Assembly: GCA_025062275.1 (NCBI GenBank)
Contig: JANXAP010000029.1
Location: forward strand, 1-64,000
DNA from: Dehalococcoidia bacterium
Lineage (GTDB): Bacteria > Chloroflexota > Dehalococcoidia > SM23-28-2 > HRBIN24
Direction: 5' to 3'
DNA length: 64,000 nt
Shown: piece by piece, positions 34,201 through 41,725 of the stretch
Position numbering within the stretch: the first letter of the stretch is position 1
How the letters are laid out: each line of letters begins with the position of its first letter
Notes under the pieces: model-generated
The model's database searches: none
What the model saw: the letters and a program-made list of their open reading frames with translations, nothing else
Told to the model about the DNA's origin: nothing
Program-made: the position numbers and the translations under genes

Positions 34201-34855
34201 ACAGGCGCACGTCTTGCAGCGTCCAGTCCTCCTGCCTGATGTAATGGGCGTCGTTGGTGGCCACCGTGGGGATGTCCAGCTCGCGGGCCAGGCGGAGGAG
34301 GCGTCGGTTCAGCTCCTCCTCCTCGTCGATACCGTGGCGCTGCAGCTCGATGTAGAAATGACCGTCGAAAAGCTCGCGGAAGTAGCGGGCCATTGCCACC
34401 GCCTCTTCATAGCGGTCGGCCATCAACAGGCGCGGCAAAGGCCCCGACTGGCAGCCGGAGAGGCATATGAGGCCACGGTGATGCTGCTCCAGCAGCTCCC
34501 TGTCCATGCGTGGCCTGTAGAAGAACCCCTCCAGGTGGGCTCGGGTCACCAGCTGGATGAGGTTGCGATAGCCCTCGCGGTTCCGGGCCAGCAGTGTCAG
34601 GTGATAGGGCTGTTTGTCGGCGGGGTCGCGCGAATGACGGGAGCCCTGGGCCAGATAGCCCTCGACGCCGATGATGGGCTTGATGCCGCGGGCCTTGGCC
34701 TCCTTGTAGAACTGGATGGCGCCGTAAAGGACGCCGTGGTCGGTGAGGGCCACTGCCTCCTGCCCCAGCTCCCGCACCCTTTCCATGAGGGCCGGGATCT
34801 TGCAAAGGCCGTCCAGCAGGGAGAACTCGGTGTGAAGGTGAAGGTGAACAAACAT
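31271..34855 (-). CDS. dnaE: DNA polymerase III alpha subunit
   Basis: A 1194-residue replicative polymerase. The N-terminal PHP domain starts HLHLHTEFSLLDG. The polymerase palm has the acidic motif MPDVDLDFAEDRRDEM (about residues 392-407) and GSAAASVVLYCLGV. Helix-hairpin-helix and OB domains follow (LVLAGFVAHTRTLVTRDGR). The C-terminal part is short. ATG 34855 starts directly with the PHP strand. It converges with ogt, overlapping 11 bases. Confidence 0.97.
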   Translation of the reverse strand: MFVHLHLHTEFSLLDGLCKIPALMERVRELGQEAVALTDHGVLYGAIQFYKEAKARGIKPIIGVEGYLAQGSRHSRDPADKQPYHLTLLARNREGYRNLIQLVTRAHLEGFFYRPRMDRELLEQHHRGLICLSGCQSGPLPRLLMADRYEEAVAMARYFRELFDGHFYIELQRHGIDEEEELNRRLLRLARELDIPTVATNDAHYIRQEDWTLQDVRLCISTGSTLDEEGRMRMGGDPSSYYVKSEEEMRQLFPDLPEAIDNTWRIAELCDLELEFGQLHIPPADVPPGITAEEHLARLCYQGLEQRYGRDKQAARRRLEYELDVIRRTGFTNYILVVYDIARYARERGIFMGVRGSAAASVVLYCLGVTDIDPIEHRLVFERFIHDQRREMPDVDLDFAEDRRDEMIRYAAQKYGADRVAQIITFGTLGAKASLRDVGRALGWSYADVDRVVRMVPTLPPSFGPMTIDRALEESPQLRQAYEDDPQVRRLVDTARALEGVARHASTHAAGIVIAPEPLTNYLPLQRPPSARDQSDALPTTQYAMEDVAELGLLKMDFLGLANLTILRIALDLIRQTRGIEIDLDSLPDGDARTYEMLSRGETFGVFQLESAGMRRYIQELKPTSIRDLAAMVALYRPGPMQHIPTYIRAKHGLEPIRYPHPDLAEILDETYGVIVYQDQVLLIAQKFAGYSLGEADLMRKAMGKKIRSLMEAERERFIQGAVARGYSRETARTIFDLIEPFAGYAFNKAHAVSYARIAYYTAYLKANYPEEYMTAVLQMAQRRPDPTQRVAEAYAECVRLGISVLPPDVNRSSVNFSLEEHDGRWAIRFGLANIKNVGEGVAEEIVATRQAGGPFQSLEDFFRRVPVAALNKRALESMAKAGAFDSLGRSRGTVLANLDRLVALAQRAQKVREAGQASLFDLMGAQQAGLEDLPLEEVPVPQARKLAWEKELLGIYVSEHPFSRAAQELAPYLSCPLAHLTPDMAGRELVLAGFVAHTRTLVTRDGRAFCAVELEDMSGSAEVTVWPDVYDQTKNLWKHGNIVVAKVRARERGEERLQLSVQRAALWREGEFDPAELGLTPQRAAVAPTPSPADDPPPAAQPKRRPLSRPGTTLRILLQETDDTQADQERLRQVIMLLRDFPGEDAVTLSIRQQDGEEIDLALPRARVCPELLSRLRSAVGAWGRVEALRATA

Positions 34856-34883
34856 ATTCGCCTAAACCGGCCAGGACAGCAAC

Positions 34884-34912
34884 ATTATGCCGCCGACGCC
34901 CGGTCCTGGCAA
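34884..34912 (-). promoter_or_regulatory. promoter of dnaE
   Basis: On the minus strand TTGCCA (34912-34907), a 17-base spacer and CATAAT (34889-34884). Both boxes match consensus at five of six positions. The leader to the ATG is about 22 bases. Confidence 0.7.
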
Positions 34913-34927
34913 GGCCCGGAGGCCCCT

Positions 34928-35407
34928 TCAGAAGGAACCCTGAGGGCTGTGGCCCCCATCCCTGGGCAGCACCTGGGCGAGACCCAGCGAGGCCAGGATC
35001 CCCGGCGCAGCCTCCTCGGCCCGCCACAGGGCGGCGATGAGTGACCGGTCCAGCTCCACCGCACGACGGGCGAGGTCGGCTGCCCGCTGCGAGTGCTCCA
35101 GACTGGTCTGGTAATCGCCACAGCCATAGGCGCGCACCTGGGCTGCCAGGGCAGCGTCGGCCTCCAGGGCGCATTCGATGGCTGCCAGCAGCAGGCGATG
35201 GGCCTCCTCCAGGCCTGCCGGCGGAGACGTCGATTCCAGCGCTCGCCGCAGGGGCTCCAGGGCCTCCCGGCGGCTGGAGGCGAGGAACTCCTCCAGCGAC
35301 TGGTCGGGGCGTCGTTGCAGGACCGGAGGCCCCTCATCGGCCATGCCGCCGTGCAGGACGGCGTAGGCCCGACGGAAAAGCTCGCCGTAGGCGGCGGGGT
35401 CGCTCAC
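34928..35407 (-). CDS. small helical protein of unknown function
   Basis: A 159-residue soluble protein predicted to be almost entirely alpha-helical and rich in Ala, Leu, Glu and Arg. No signal peptide, membrane segment or known motif is visible. The GTG start at 35407 has no clear ribosome site, so the start is uncertain. It lies between dnaE and the DUF4389 gene on the same strand. The long helices recall four-helix or tetratricopeptide-like proteins, but I cannot assign it. Confidence 0.55.
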   Translation of the reverse strand: MSDPAAYGELFRRAYAVLHGGMADEGPPVLQRRPDQSLEEFLASSRREALEPLRRALESTSPPAGLEEAHRLLLAAIECALEADAALAAQVRAYGCGDYQTSLEHSQRAADLARRAVELDRSLIAALWRAEEAAPGILASLGLAQVLPRDGGHSPQGSF

Positions 35408-35440
35408 AGGGCCATTCTAGCCCGCCCCGGCCGCGCCAGC

Positions 35441-36025
35441 CTAGGCCGTGGGGGTGGGCCGTGGGCCCGTCTCCAGGGCGAAGGGCGGGTAGGGCTCCAC
35501 CAGCGAGCCGAGATAGACGAACAGACGCGCCTGCCAGGCCAGCACGCCCCGGAAGAAGCTGGCTATGCCCTCCGAGAAGTTGCCCTGGGTCAGCACCTGG
35601 ATGGCCGCCACCAGCCACATAACATAGGCCACGAAGTAGAGGATGCCCAGCACCAAGGCGCTGGGAATGGCCAGGAAGAAGCGCAGCAACGCCGACCCCG
35701 CGCTGGGGTTGCCGCCCGGTTGCACCTCCAGGGTGACTACCTCTTCGGGCCGCTCGAGGGGTAGCTTGTCGGTGAACATGAACAGATAGGCGTAGAAGGC
35801 CATGGCCATGCGTATCCAGCCGGTGAGCTTGGGGGTGTCCTCCTGCAGGAAGCCCTGGGCGCCCTTCTGCGAGATCCAGACGGCGGCCACTATCGGCAGC
35901 ACGTAGTAGAGGAGCCCCGGCACCCACCCCAGGAACCAGAAGGCCACCACCCGGATGAACACGTGCTTCCGGTCGAACTCCTTCTACAGGGGCACGTCGA
36001 AGGTCACGGGATAGCTTCCGTTTAT
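35441..36025 (-). pseudogene. DUF4389-like membrane protein gene with an in-frame TAG
   Basis: The long open part (35962-35441, from GTG) encodes 173 residues with DUF4389-like helices (FWFLGWVPGLLYYVLPIV and LGILYFVAYVMWLVAAIQV). The same frame continues upstream for 21 codons with a plausible N-terminus (SYPVTFDVPL, then KEFDRKHVF). It is broken by one TAG (35986-35984), probably a former CAG. At the upstream end AGGAGGAGGG stands 6 bases before ATA (36025-36023), where ATG would be expected. Two transitions would restore a full gene. Either it is decaying, it starts internally at GTG, or the sequence has errors. Confidence 0.6.
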
Positions 36026-36188
36026 GTCACACCCTCCTCCTGCCCGTCGAGATTAAGGAAATGCTAACGGTTCCTGGTCAGTTTGTCCACCGCTCGGGGA
36101 CCTTGCCCCCTGTAATACAGGCGATTGGCGAGTTTGGGAAGGTAGGCGTCAGGGCATCGTCGTGCTGATGTGCTGATGCGGCTGGTTT

Positions 36189-37150
36189 TCAGGCCACCTT
36201 CAGATGAGGGAGGATGAAGGGCGCCTCCAGGCCGGCCCGAGGGCTCCCTGCCGCCCATCGCCTTGGTCCGGATGCGGAAGCGGCCAATGGCCTGCTCGGT
36301 GAGGCGAGGGTGGTGGGCACCTGGGGATCATGTCGATGGAGGCAGTAGCTGTCCCAGCGCTGCGAGAGGCGCAGGAGCAGGCCCTTGAGCCTCCCCTGGG
36401 GGCTGCCCGCTAGGGGGCCGCCCCTCGCCAGCTCCTGCCAGAACGGAAGGGCTTCATGGCCCCATCTGGGGGCCTCTCCCTGAGGATGGCCCTCACCTGG
36501 GCAGCAGGGGGGCCCACCCCTCCCCCAGCCCCCTCTCCAGGCGCAGGAGCCCCCTGCTCGCCCAGGGCAGCAGGTGGAAGGAGCAGAGCTGCAGACTACA
36601 GCCCTAGCCTCCTGGCCAGGAGGCGGTAGCTGGGAGAGGTCGTCGGTCACCAGCGCCTCCACCCCTAGCCTCTGGAGGAGGGGTGCAGGGGCCAAACTAA
36701 AGGGCCTTCGGGTCAGGCTCGTCCACCTCCATCTCCACCACCAGGCCCCTGCCCCTGGTCTTTGCCCAGAAGCCGTCTCGTTCCAGGCAGCGCACCTGCC
36801 TCCTCGGGAGCCTCCCCTTCACCTCCCCAAGGAGCGGCAGGACGTCGCCACAAGGGGTCATGGCCGAGGGCTCCAGCCCCAGCTGACAGAGGAGCCTCTG
36901 GGCGGCATCGGTGGAGAGGCCCAGGGCCCAGAGGAGGGCAGCCAGGGCCACTGTGCGCTGGCTCTGGCCTCGCCTTTCCACCCCCTCCGGGTAGTGGCGG
37001 AAGCAGCGGCGGCAGGCCGGGCAGCGGTAGCGGCGGATGACCGCCTCCGTGCGTAGGTGGCGGATGGGCCTCCTTTACCTCCCCCAGCCTTGCAACAGGT
37101 CGCTCCCGCAGCGGGGGCAGGAGGCTGGCCTGCCCTCGGGCTGGCAGGGA
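36189..37150 (-). pseudogene. decayed zinc-ribbon DDE transposase
   Basis: Minus-strand pieces in shifting frames rebuild a transposase. First comes a zinc ribbon SCPRCGSDLLQGWGR, interrupted by TAA (37077-37075). In the same frame follow RRYRCPACRRCFRHYPEG, SQRTVALAALLWALGLS and a stop at 36697. One frame over, RLGVEALVTDDLSQL carries a catalytic Asp, and GRLKGLLLRLSQRWD follows. In another frame TEQAIGRFRIRTKAMGG supplies the final Glu. It has at least two frameshifts and one nonsense codon. No terminal repeats or target duplication could be found. Flanks 36031-36188 and 37151-37386 hold nothing I recognise. Confidence 0.75.
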
Positions 37151-37386
37151 TTTACCCACAACCACGATCTGAATGCGGATATGGCGCTCAGCAGCGCCTG
37201 GCTGGGTCATGGTCAGGAAGAGGGCCGAGGCGTTCGTCTTCTTGCCGCCTCTTCCCGCCTGGCTACCCGCGCACCGGCTGTCGCAAGATGTGGATAAATC
37301 CCTACTGTGCCACCTCTTGGACAGGACGGCCCCGCCACGCTAGCATCGGCGCTGGGGAGACACCGCTAGGTGGTGGGGGTTGCTGA

Positions 37387-38013
37387 ATGCGTTTAGCGGT
37401 ACTGCGAGCGGGACTGATCGTCGCGATTTCTGCCCTCGTACTCATACCTTCACCGGCTGGAGCACAGCGGGATCCTAACAGGGTTGAAATCAATTGGCAT
37501 CCGGCGCCCGCTGTGGACAACCACACATATTGCCTGGCAAACTATCATTTTGACGTCCTTCGCGGCACGTGCACAGGGAGTTTCAGCGTGCACCTCCACA
37601 GCTGGTCGTTCTATGGGACAACCCGAGCGGTGCTGTCGGTATTTCTGTATGATGGCGAGTACACCGATGGCTGCGACTATCTTGAGTTTCGAGCGGTGGA
37701 CTTCCGTGGCCGCCTGATGGGTCGCTACCGATATGTCCACGTGCGTGACGTAAATGCCAATGGAGCGGGACTGGACATATGGGCGGCACCTGAACCGTAC
37801 GGCTATCAGCAGGACATGGAGATCTACGCCAGCACGGTCGAGGACACCAACTGCAGCGTAGGCTGGACTGGGCATCATGTACACCAAGATTGCCGCGACT
37901 GCTGGGCGCTGACCGCTTCGAACACAGATCCACAGAATAACCCCACCGGCAAGTCCGGCCTAGACGTTTGGCTCTGGACGCACTGGTTACATAAGTGGGA
38001 GTGGTATCCTTAA
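37387..38013 (+). CDS. exported protein of unknown function, lower GC
   Basis: A 208-residue protein with a clear signal peptide (MRLAVLRAGLIVAISALVLI, cleavage probably after PAGA near residue 26). The mature part is rich in Tyr, Trp, His and Asp, with six to eight Cys that could form disulfides, and looks beta-rich. Base composition is visibly lower in G+C than its neighbours, and it sits beside a decayed transposase, so it may have been acquired. ATG 37387 has AGGTGG about 12 bases upstream. I recognise no family. Confidence 0.65.
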   Translation: MRLAVLRAGLIVAISALVLIPSPAGAQRDPNRVEINWHPAPAVDNHTYCLANYHFDVLRGTCTGSFSVHLHSWSFYGTTRAVLSVFLYDGEYTDGCDYLEFRAVDFRGRLMGRYRYVHVRDVNANGAGLDIWAAPEPYGYQQDMEIYASTVEDTNCSVGWTGHHVHQDCRDCWALTASNTDPQNNPTGKSGLDVWLWTHWLHKWEWYP

Positions 38014-38037
38014 AAGGGCTGCGGGAGGTGACGGGAA

Positions 38038-38736
38038 GTGAAGCGACGAGCCATCAGCCTGGTCCTAGTGCTGATAGCTCTATCGGTGGGCAGCGTTATA
38101 GGAGCGCAAAGGCTGGAGACTTTCCCCCTTGGGGGAGGCGCGAAGCTGCCGGTGGAAGACCAGTCACAGGGAGACGTGGTCGCCGAGGCGAAACGGGCCC
38201 TGCAGGAGGACCAGCAGCTTCCTCGCTATCAAGGCGTGCTGGGGCCCTTTCTTATCGGTTCCGGCACAGCGGATTTTCCGCCTTGTGACCAATTGGGACG
38301 TCCGGCGGACGCGGTAGCCCGCAGCTCGGAACTCTACCATCCGATGTTGGAGGGCGCCTTTGCGCCGGGAGTCTATAGCCCGGTGGGGATAGGTGGATGC
38401 CTATCGCCTCAGGTGCGGGTGGATTATATCGGTGCAGATGTGCTGAACGCCGAGGGCCGTTCCGTCGGCTACATGTTTCGACGCTATTTCATCGGCCAAC
38501 CCAAGGTGGGCGCTGAGGCGCCTCTGACGCGTATGCGCGTGGAAAACATTGGCGGCTACCCAGCCTTGGTCATCGTCCCCGTCCAGGGCGCGCTGGTGGA
38601 CGATGCCATCGTTATCGCCATCGAGCGAATGCCGGACGGGAGCCGTCCAGGCATCATGGTGGGAGCCCAAGTGATGCAGGATTTGGAGCTTGCTCGAAGC
38701 GTAGTAGAGCAGCTCATCCGCAACCAGGAAGGATAA
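38038..38736 (+). CDS. exported protein of unknown function
   Basis: A 232-residue protein with a signal peptide (residues 1-22, ending IGAQ). It starts at GTG 38038 after GGGAGGTGA. A single pair of cysteines (FPPCDQLG and GGCLSPQV) may form a disulfide. The C-terminal half alternates beta strands and ends with a helix (MQDLELARSVVEQLIRNQ). It follows the other exported protein by 24 bases, so the two are probably one operon with a shared extracytoplasmic job. No family recognised. Confidence 0.6.
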   Translation: MKRRAISLVLVLIALSVGSVIGAQRLETFPLGGGAKLPVEDQSQGDVVAEAKRALQEDQQLPRYQGVLGPFLIGSGTADFPPCDQLGRPADAVARSSELYHPMLEGAFAPGVYSPVGIGGCLSPQVRVDYIGADVLNAEGRSVGYMFRRYFIGQPKVGAEAPLTRMRVENIGGYPALVIVPVQGALVDDAIVIAIERMPDGSRPGIMVGAQVMQDLELARSVVEQLIRNQEG

Positions 38737-38784
38737 ACTGCGGTCGTCCTCGCAGGCAACTTTCCTCTCACGCTCGCCAGCCGC

Positions 38785-38949
38785 CTAGGTTGTGGCCCTA
38801 AGCAGCGGAGGCCTCCTGCCGTTGCCCAGGCGCCGGTCGTGATAGACCCGCGCCACGGAGCCCTCTCCGAGGGCCAAGACCAGCCGGAAGAGCTTGCAGT
38901 CATCAAACCTGTCGGCCACATAGATGAGGCGCTGCCCCTTCCCTGTCAT
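38785..38949 (-). pseudogene. possible transposase remnant (IS4-like DDE segment)
   Basis: A minus-strand fragment of about 54 residues contains LIYVADRFDDCKLF and ARVYHDRRL. These resemble the second catalytic Asp region of IS4-type transposases (ADREFDD...RVYHDRRL). No start, N-terminus or end is preserved. Assignment is from memory of the motif and is tentative. The rest of the 427-base gap 38737-39163 shows nothing recognisable. Confidence 0.35.
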
Positions 38950-39163
38950 ATCGCCGATGCAATGACGCTGAGTCTCGCGAGTCGGCCTCCCACTTAGGCC
39001 AGCGGCCTCGGCCGCCTCCGGCCCAGGGTTGGGACAACTTCCCACCGCGGGCAAGGCCAACCGTTTCGTTACCGTCTGGGGACCTTTCTCCCAAAATGGG
39101 ATGAAAGGAGCCCGAGCGAAGGACTTTGCCCCGCGCCCTGGCTGGGAAGCGACGGGCAGGGGG

Positions 39164-40390
39164 CTACTGCAGCACGCCGTCCACTACCAGTTCGGCGATC
39201 TCCTCTTCGGAGAGGCCCAGCACCTGTTTGCAGACGTATTCGGTGTGCTGGCCGAGGAGCGGCGCGGGCCCTCTCGGACCGCCGGGGGTGTCCGACAGGC
39301 GGAAGCCGGGGCCATCGTAGGCGGTGCGGCCCGCCTCGGGGTGCTCCAGGTAGTGGTAGTAGCCGCGCGCCTTCAGATGAGGGTCGCGGTCCAGGGTGTC
39401 GGCAGCGCTCTGCACCACCCCTGCCGCCACGCCGGCGGCCTGGAGCAGCTCCATCACCTCTTCCGCCTCTCGTTGCGATGTCCACGACTCTATGAGGCGG
39501 TCGAGCTCGTCCTCATGGGCCTTGCGCCCCAGCAGCGTGGCGAAGCGCTCCTCTCGAGTCCACTCTTCGCCCACCACGCGGCAGAAGGCCTCCCACTCGT
39601 CGTCGGTAAAGACAGCGATGGCCACCCAGCGGTCGTCGCCCCGGCAGGGGTAGGCCCCGTGGGGGCAGGCGTAAGGGAGGCGGTTGCCCTGTCGCTCCTG
39701 CACGCGGCCGTTGGCGGCGCAGTCCAGCAGCGCCACGCCGATGACGTTCACCGACGACTCCAGCTGGGCCACCTCGATGAGCTGGCCCTTGCCGGTGCGG
39801 TTGCGGTAGTGCAGGGCGGCCAGGGTGGCCACCAGGGCATGGCCCGGGTTCACCACGTAGTCGGTGTAGTTGGTGCCCAGGCCCACGGGCGGACGGTGGG
39901 GGAAGCCCGACAGGTAGCTGAGGCCGGCCAGGGGGGTGATGACGGCGCCGAAGCCGGCGAAGTCGCGGTGGGGACCCGTGAGCCCCTGCATGGGCTCCCG
40001 CACCATAATGATGTCCGGCTTCACCTGCACGATGCGCTCGTAGGTCAGCCCCCACTTCTCGAAGGTGCCCGGGGTGAAGTTTTCGGCGACGATGTCGCTC
40101 TTGGCGATGAGGCGCAGGGCCAGCTCTCGCCCCTGCTGGCTGGCCATGTTCAGGGAGAAGGACAGCTTACCGGCGTTGAAGTTGTTGTAGTAGCCCGACA
40201 GGTTGATGCCCGGCGGCTTGTCCTTGGGCATGGGCTGGGTCAGGCGCAGGCCATCGGGCCGGATCTGCGACTCGACCCGTATGACCTCGGCGCCGTAGTG
40301 GGCGAGGGCCATGGTGAAGATAGGGCCGGCGCCGAACCAGGAGAAGTCGGCCACCCGTATGCCCTTCAGGGGCAGGTCGTCGCTGGTCAT
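39164..40390 (-). CDS. CaiB/BaiF CoA-transferase (copy 1, last of operon)
   Basis: A 408-residue class III CoA-transferase, which moves CoA between an acyl-CoA and a free acid through an aspartyl thioester. Visible marks are the N-terminal VADFSWFGAGP...GAEVIRVES, the probable catalytic Asp in GTNYTDYVVNPGHA and GDDRWVAIAVF. It is the last of five genes on one strand and starts 30 bases after the preceding stop. The acid substrate cannot be read from sequence. Confidence 0.93.
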   Translation of the reverse strand: MTSDDLPLKGIRVADFSWFGAGPIFTMALAHYGAEVIRVESQIRPDGLRLTQPMPKDKPPGINLSGYYNNFNAGKLSFSLNMASQQGRELALRLIAKSDIVAENFTPGTFEKWGLTYERIVQVKPDIIMVREPMQGLTGPHRDFAGFGAVITPLAGLSYLSGFPHRPPVGLGTNYTDYVVNPGHALVATLAALHYRNRTGKGQLIEVAQLESSVNVIGVALLDCAANGRVQERQGNRLPYACPHGAYPCRGDDRWVAIAVFTDDEWEAFCRVVGEEWTREERFATLLGRKAHEDELDRLIESWTSQREAEEVMELLQAAGVAAGVVQSAADTLDRDPHLKARGYYHYLEHPEAGRTAYDGPGFRLSDTPGGPRGPAPLLGQHTEYVCKQVLGLSEEEIAELVVDGVLQ

Positions 40391-40420
40391 GGCTCCACCT
40401 CCTCGCTCGCGGCCGGGCAG

Positions 40421-41725
40421 CTAGATGACGCCAGCGCCGGCCAGGGCGGCTAGCTCGGCTTCCGTGAGGCCCAGCTCCTCCAGGTAGACCTCCCGGTTGT
40501 GCTCGCCAATGCGCGGGGGCCGACGCCAGATGCGGGCCGGCGTCCCGTGCAGGCGGTAGGGCGGCCCGGGATAACGGATGACGGCCCCCAGCTCCGGGTG
40601 TTCCACCTCCTGGAAGAAGCCGCGCTCGTTGAGCTGACGGTTCTCCAGCACATCCCTGGGGCTGTTGACGGGCGCGACCAGCAGGCCGCGTCGCTGTCCC
40701 TCCTCGTAAAGCTCCTGCTTGCGCTTGGACCGCACGAACCGCTCGATGATGCGGTCCACGTGTCGGAAGCGGGGTATCCACTCCTGGGCAGCACTGGTGT
40801 CGGCCCCCTGGTAAAGCTGGGCCAGCAGACGCAGGTCCAGGCGGGAGAACACGTCTTGCCACTCGGGGGCGGTCAGGTCCTCGGCCATTCCCTCCTCGGC
40901 CATCCACTGGATCAGGACCGAGATGGGGGCGCCGAAGCCAGGGACGCCGATCATCAGGTAGACATGGCCATCGGCACATTCGTAAGTGCCGATGCCCGGC
41001 ACGCGGAACCATTCGCCGCTGGGGAGGCGGCGGCCCTCTCCCTGGCGCTGCCTCAGCTCTCGGCGCAGGTCCCAGTACTGCATGGCCGTCTCCTGGTTCA
41101 TGGCCAGCGCCTCCTGCATGGACACCTCCACCAGCTGCCCGTGGCCGCTGCGGTCGCGACCGATGAGGGCGGTGAGGATGCCAGCGCAGGCCTGCACCGA
41201 GGCGCAGTAGTGCGACTGGTCCCCGTAGGGTCGATTGGGCGGGTCTTCGGGGAAGCCGGCCAGATACATCATGCCGCTCATCGCCACAGCGATGAGGTCG
41301 CTGCTCTTGTAGTGGGCATGGGGGCCCCACAGCCCGAAGCCGGTGATGGAGCAGTAGACCAGCCCCGGGTTCAGCTGACGCAGAGACTGGTAGCCCAGCC
41401 CCAGCGATTCCATGTACCCGGGCGGGAAGCAATCGATGATCACGTCAGCCCGCTGGGCCAGCCGTCGCAGAAGGGCACGGCCGTCGGCGCGTTGCAGGTC
41501 GAGGGTTATGGAGCGCTTAGACGTATTGAAGGCGAAGAAGTACAGGCTCTTCTCGGGGTGGGGGTCATCGTGAAAAAAGGGGGGCAGACGGCGCGAGGGG
41601 TCTCCCCCTGGCGGCTCGACCTTGATGACGTCGGCGCCCAGGTCGGCCAGCAGCTTGCCACAGTATGCGCCCGCAGCTCCAGGCAGCTCCAGGACACGCA
41701 GGTCTGACAGGGGGCCTTCGCTCAT
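40421..41725 (-). CDS. CaiB/BaiF CoA-transferase (copy 2)
   Basis: With ATG 41725 (MSEGPLSDLRVLEL; GGAAGGAG 7 bases upstream) this is 434 residues. The family N-terminus LLADLGADVIKVEPPGGDP, the SITGFGLWGP segment and the probable catalytic Asp in YGDQSHYCAS are present. GQLVEVSMQEALA and an EHNREVY C-terminus complete the family pattern. Its first 161 bases overlap, in another frame, the open frame of the upstream alpha/beta hydrolase. Confidence 0.93.
   Translation of the reverse strand: MSEGPLSDLRVLELPGAAGAYCGKLLADLGADVIKVEPPGGDPSRRLPPFFHDDPHPEKSLYFFAFNTSKRSITLDLQRADGRALLRRLAQRADVIIDCFPPGYMESLGLGYQSLRQLNPGLVYCSITGFGLWGPHAHYKSSDLIAVAMSGMMYLAGFPEDPPNRPYGDQSHYCASVQACAGILTALIGRDRSGHGQLVEVSMQEALAMNQETAMQYWDLRRELRQRQGEGRRLPSGEWFRVPGIGTYECADGHVYLMIGVPGFGAPISVLIQWMAEEGMAEDLTAPEWQDVFSRLDLRLLAQLYQGADTSAAQEWIPRFRHVDRIIERFVRSKRKQELYEEGQRRGLLVAPVNSPRDVLENRQLNERGFFQEVEHPELGAVIRYPGPPYRLHGTPARIWRRPPRIGEHNREVYLEELGLTEAELAALAGAGVI

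Noticed and set aside
31391-35044. 1217-codon open frame on the plus strand across dnaE
   Set aside because: It is antisense to dnaE in a high-GC, codon-biased gene; the translation has no domain signature and the minus strand is an unambiguous polymerase.
36031-37386. Intact insertion sequence with terminal repeats
   Set aside because: No terminal inverted repeats or target-site duplications could be found, and the transposase is broken in several places.
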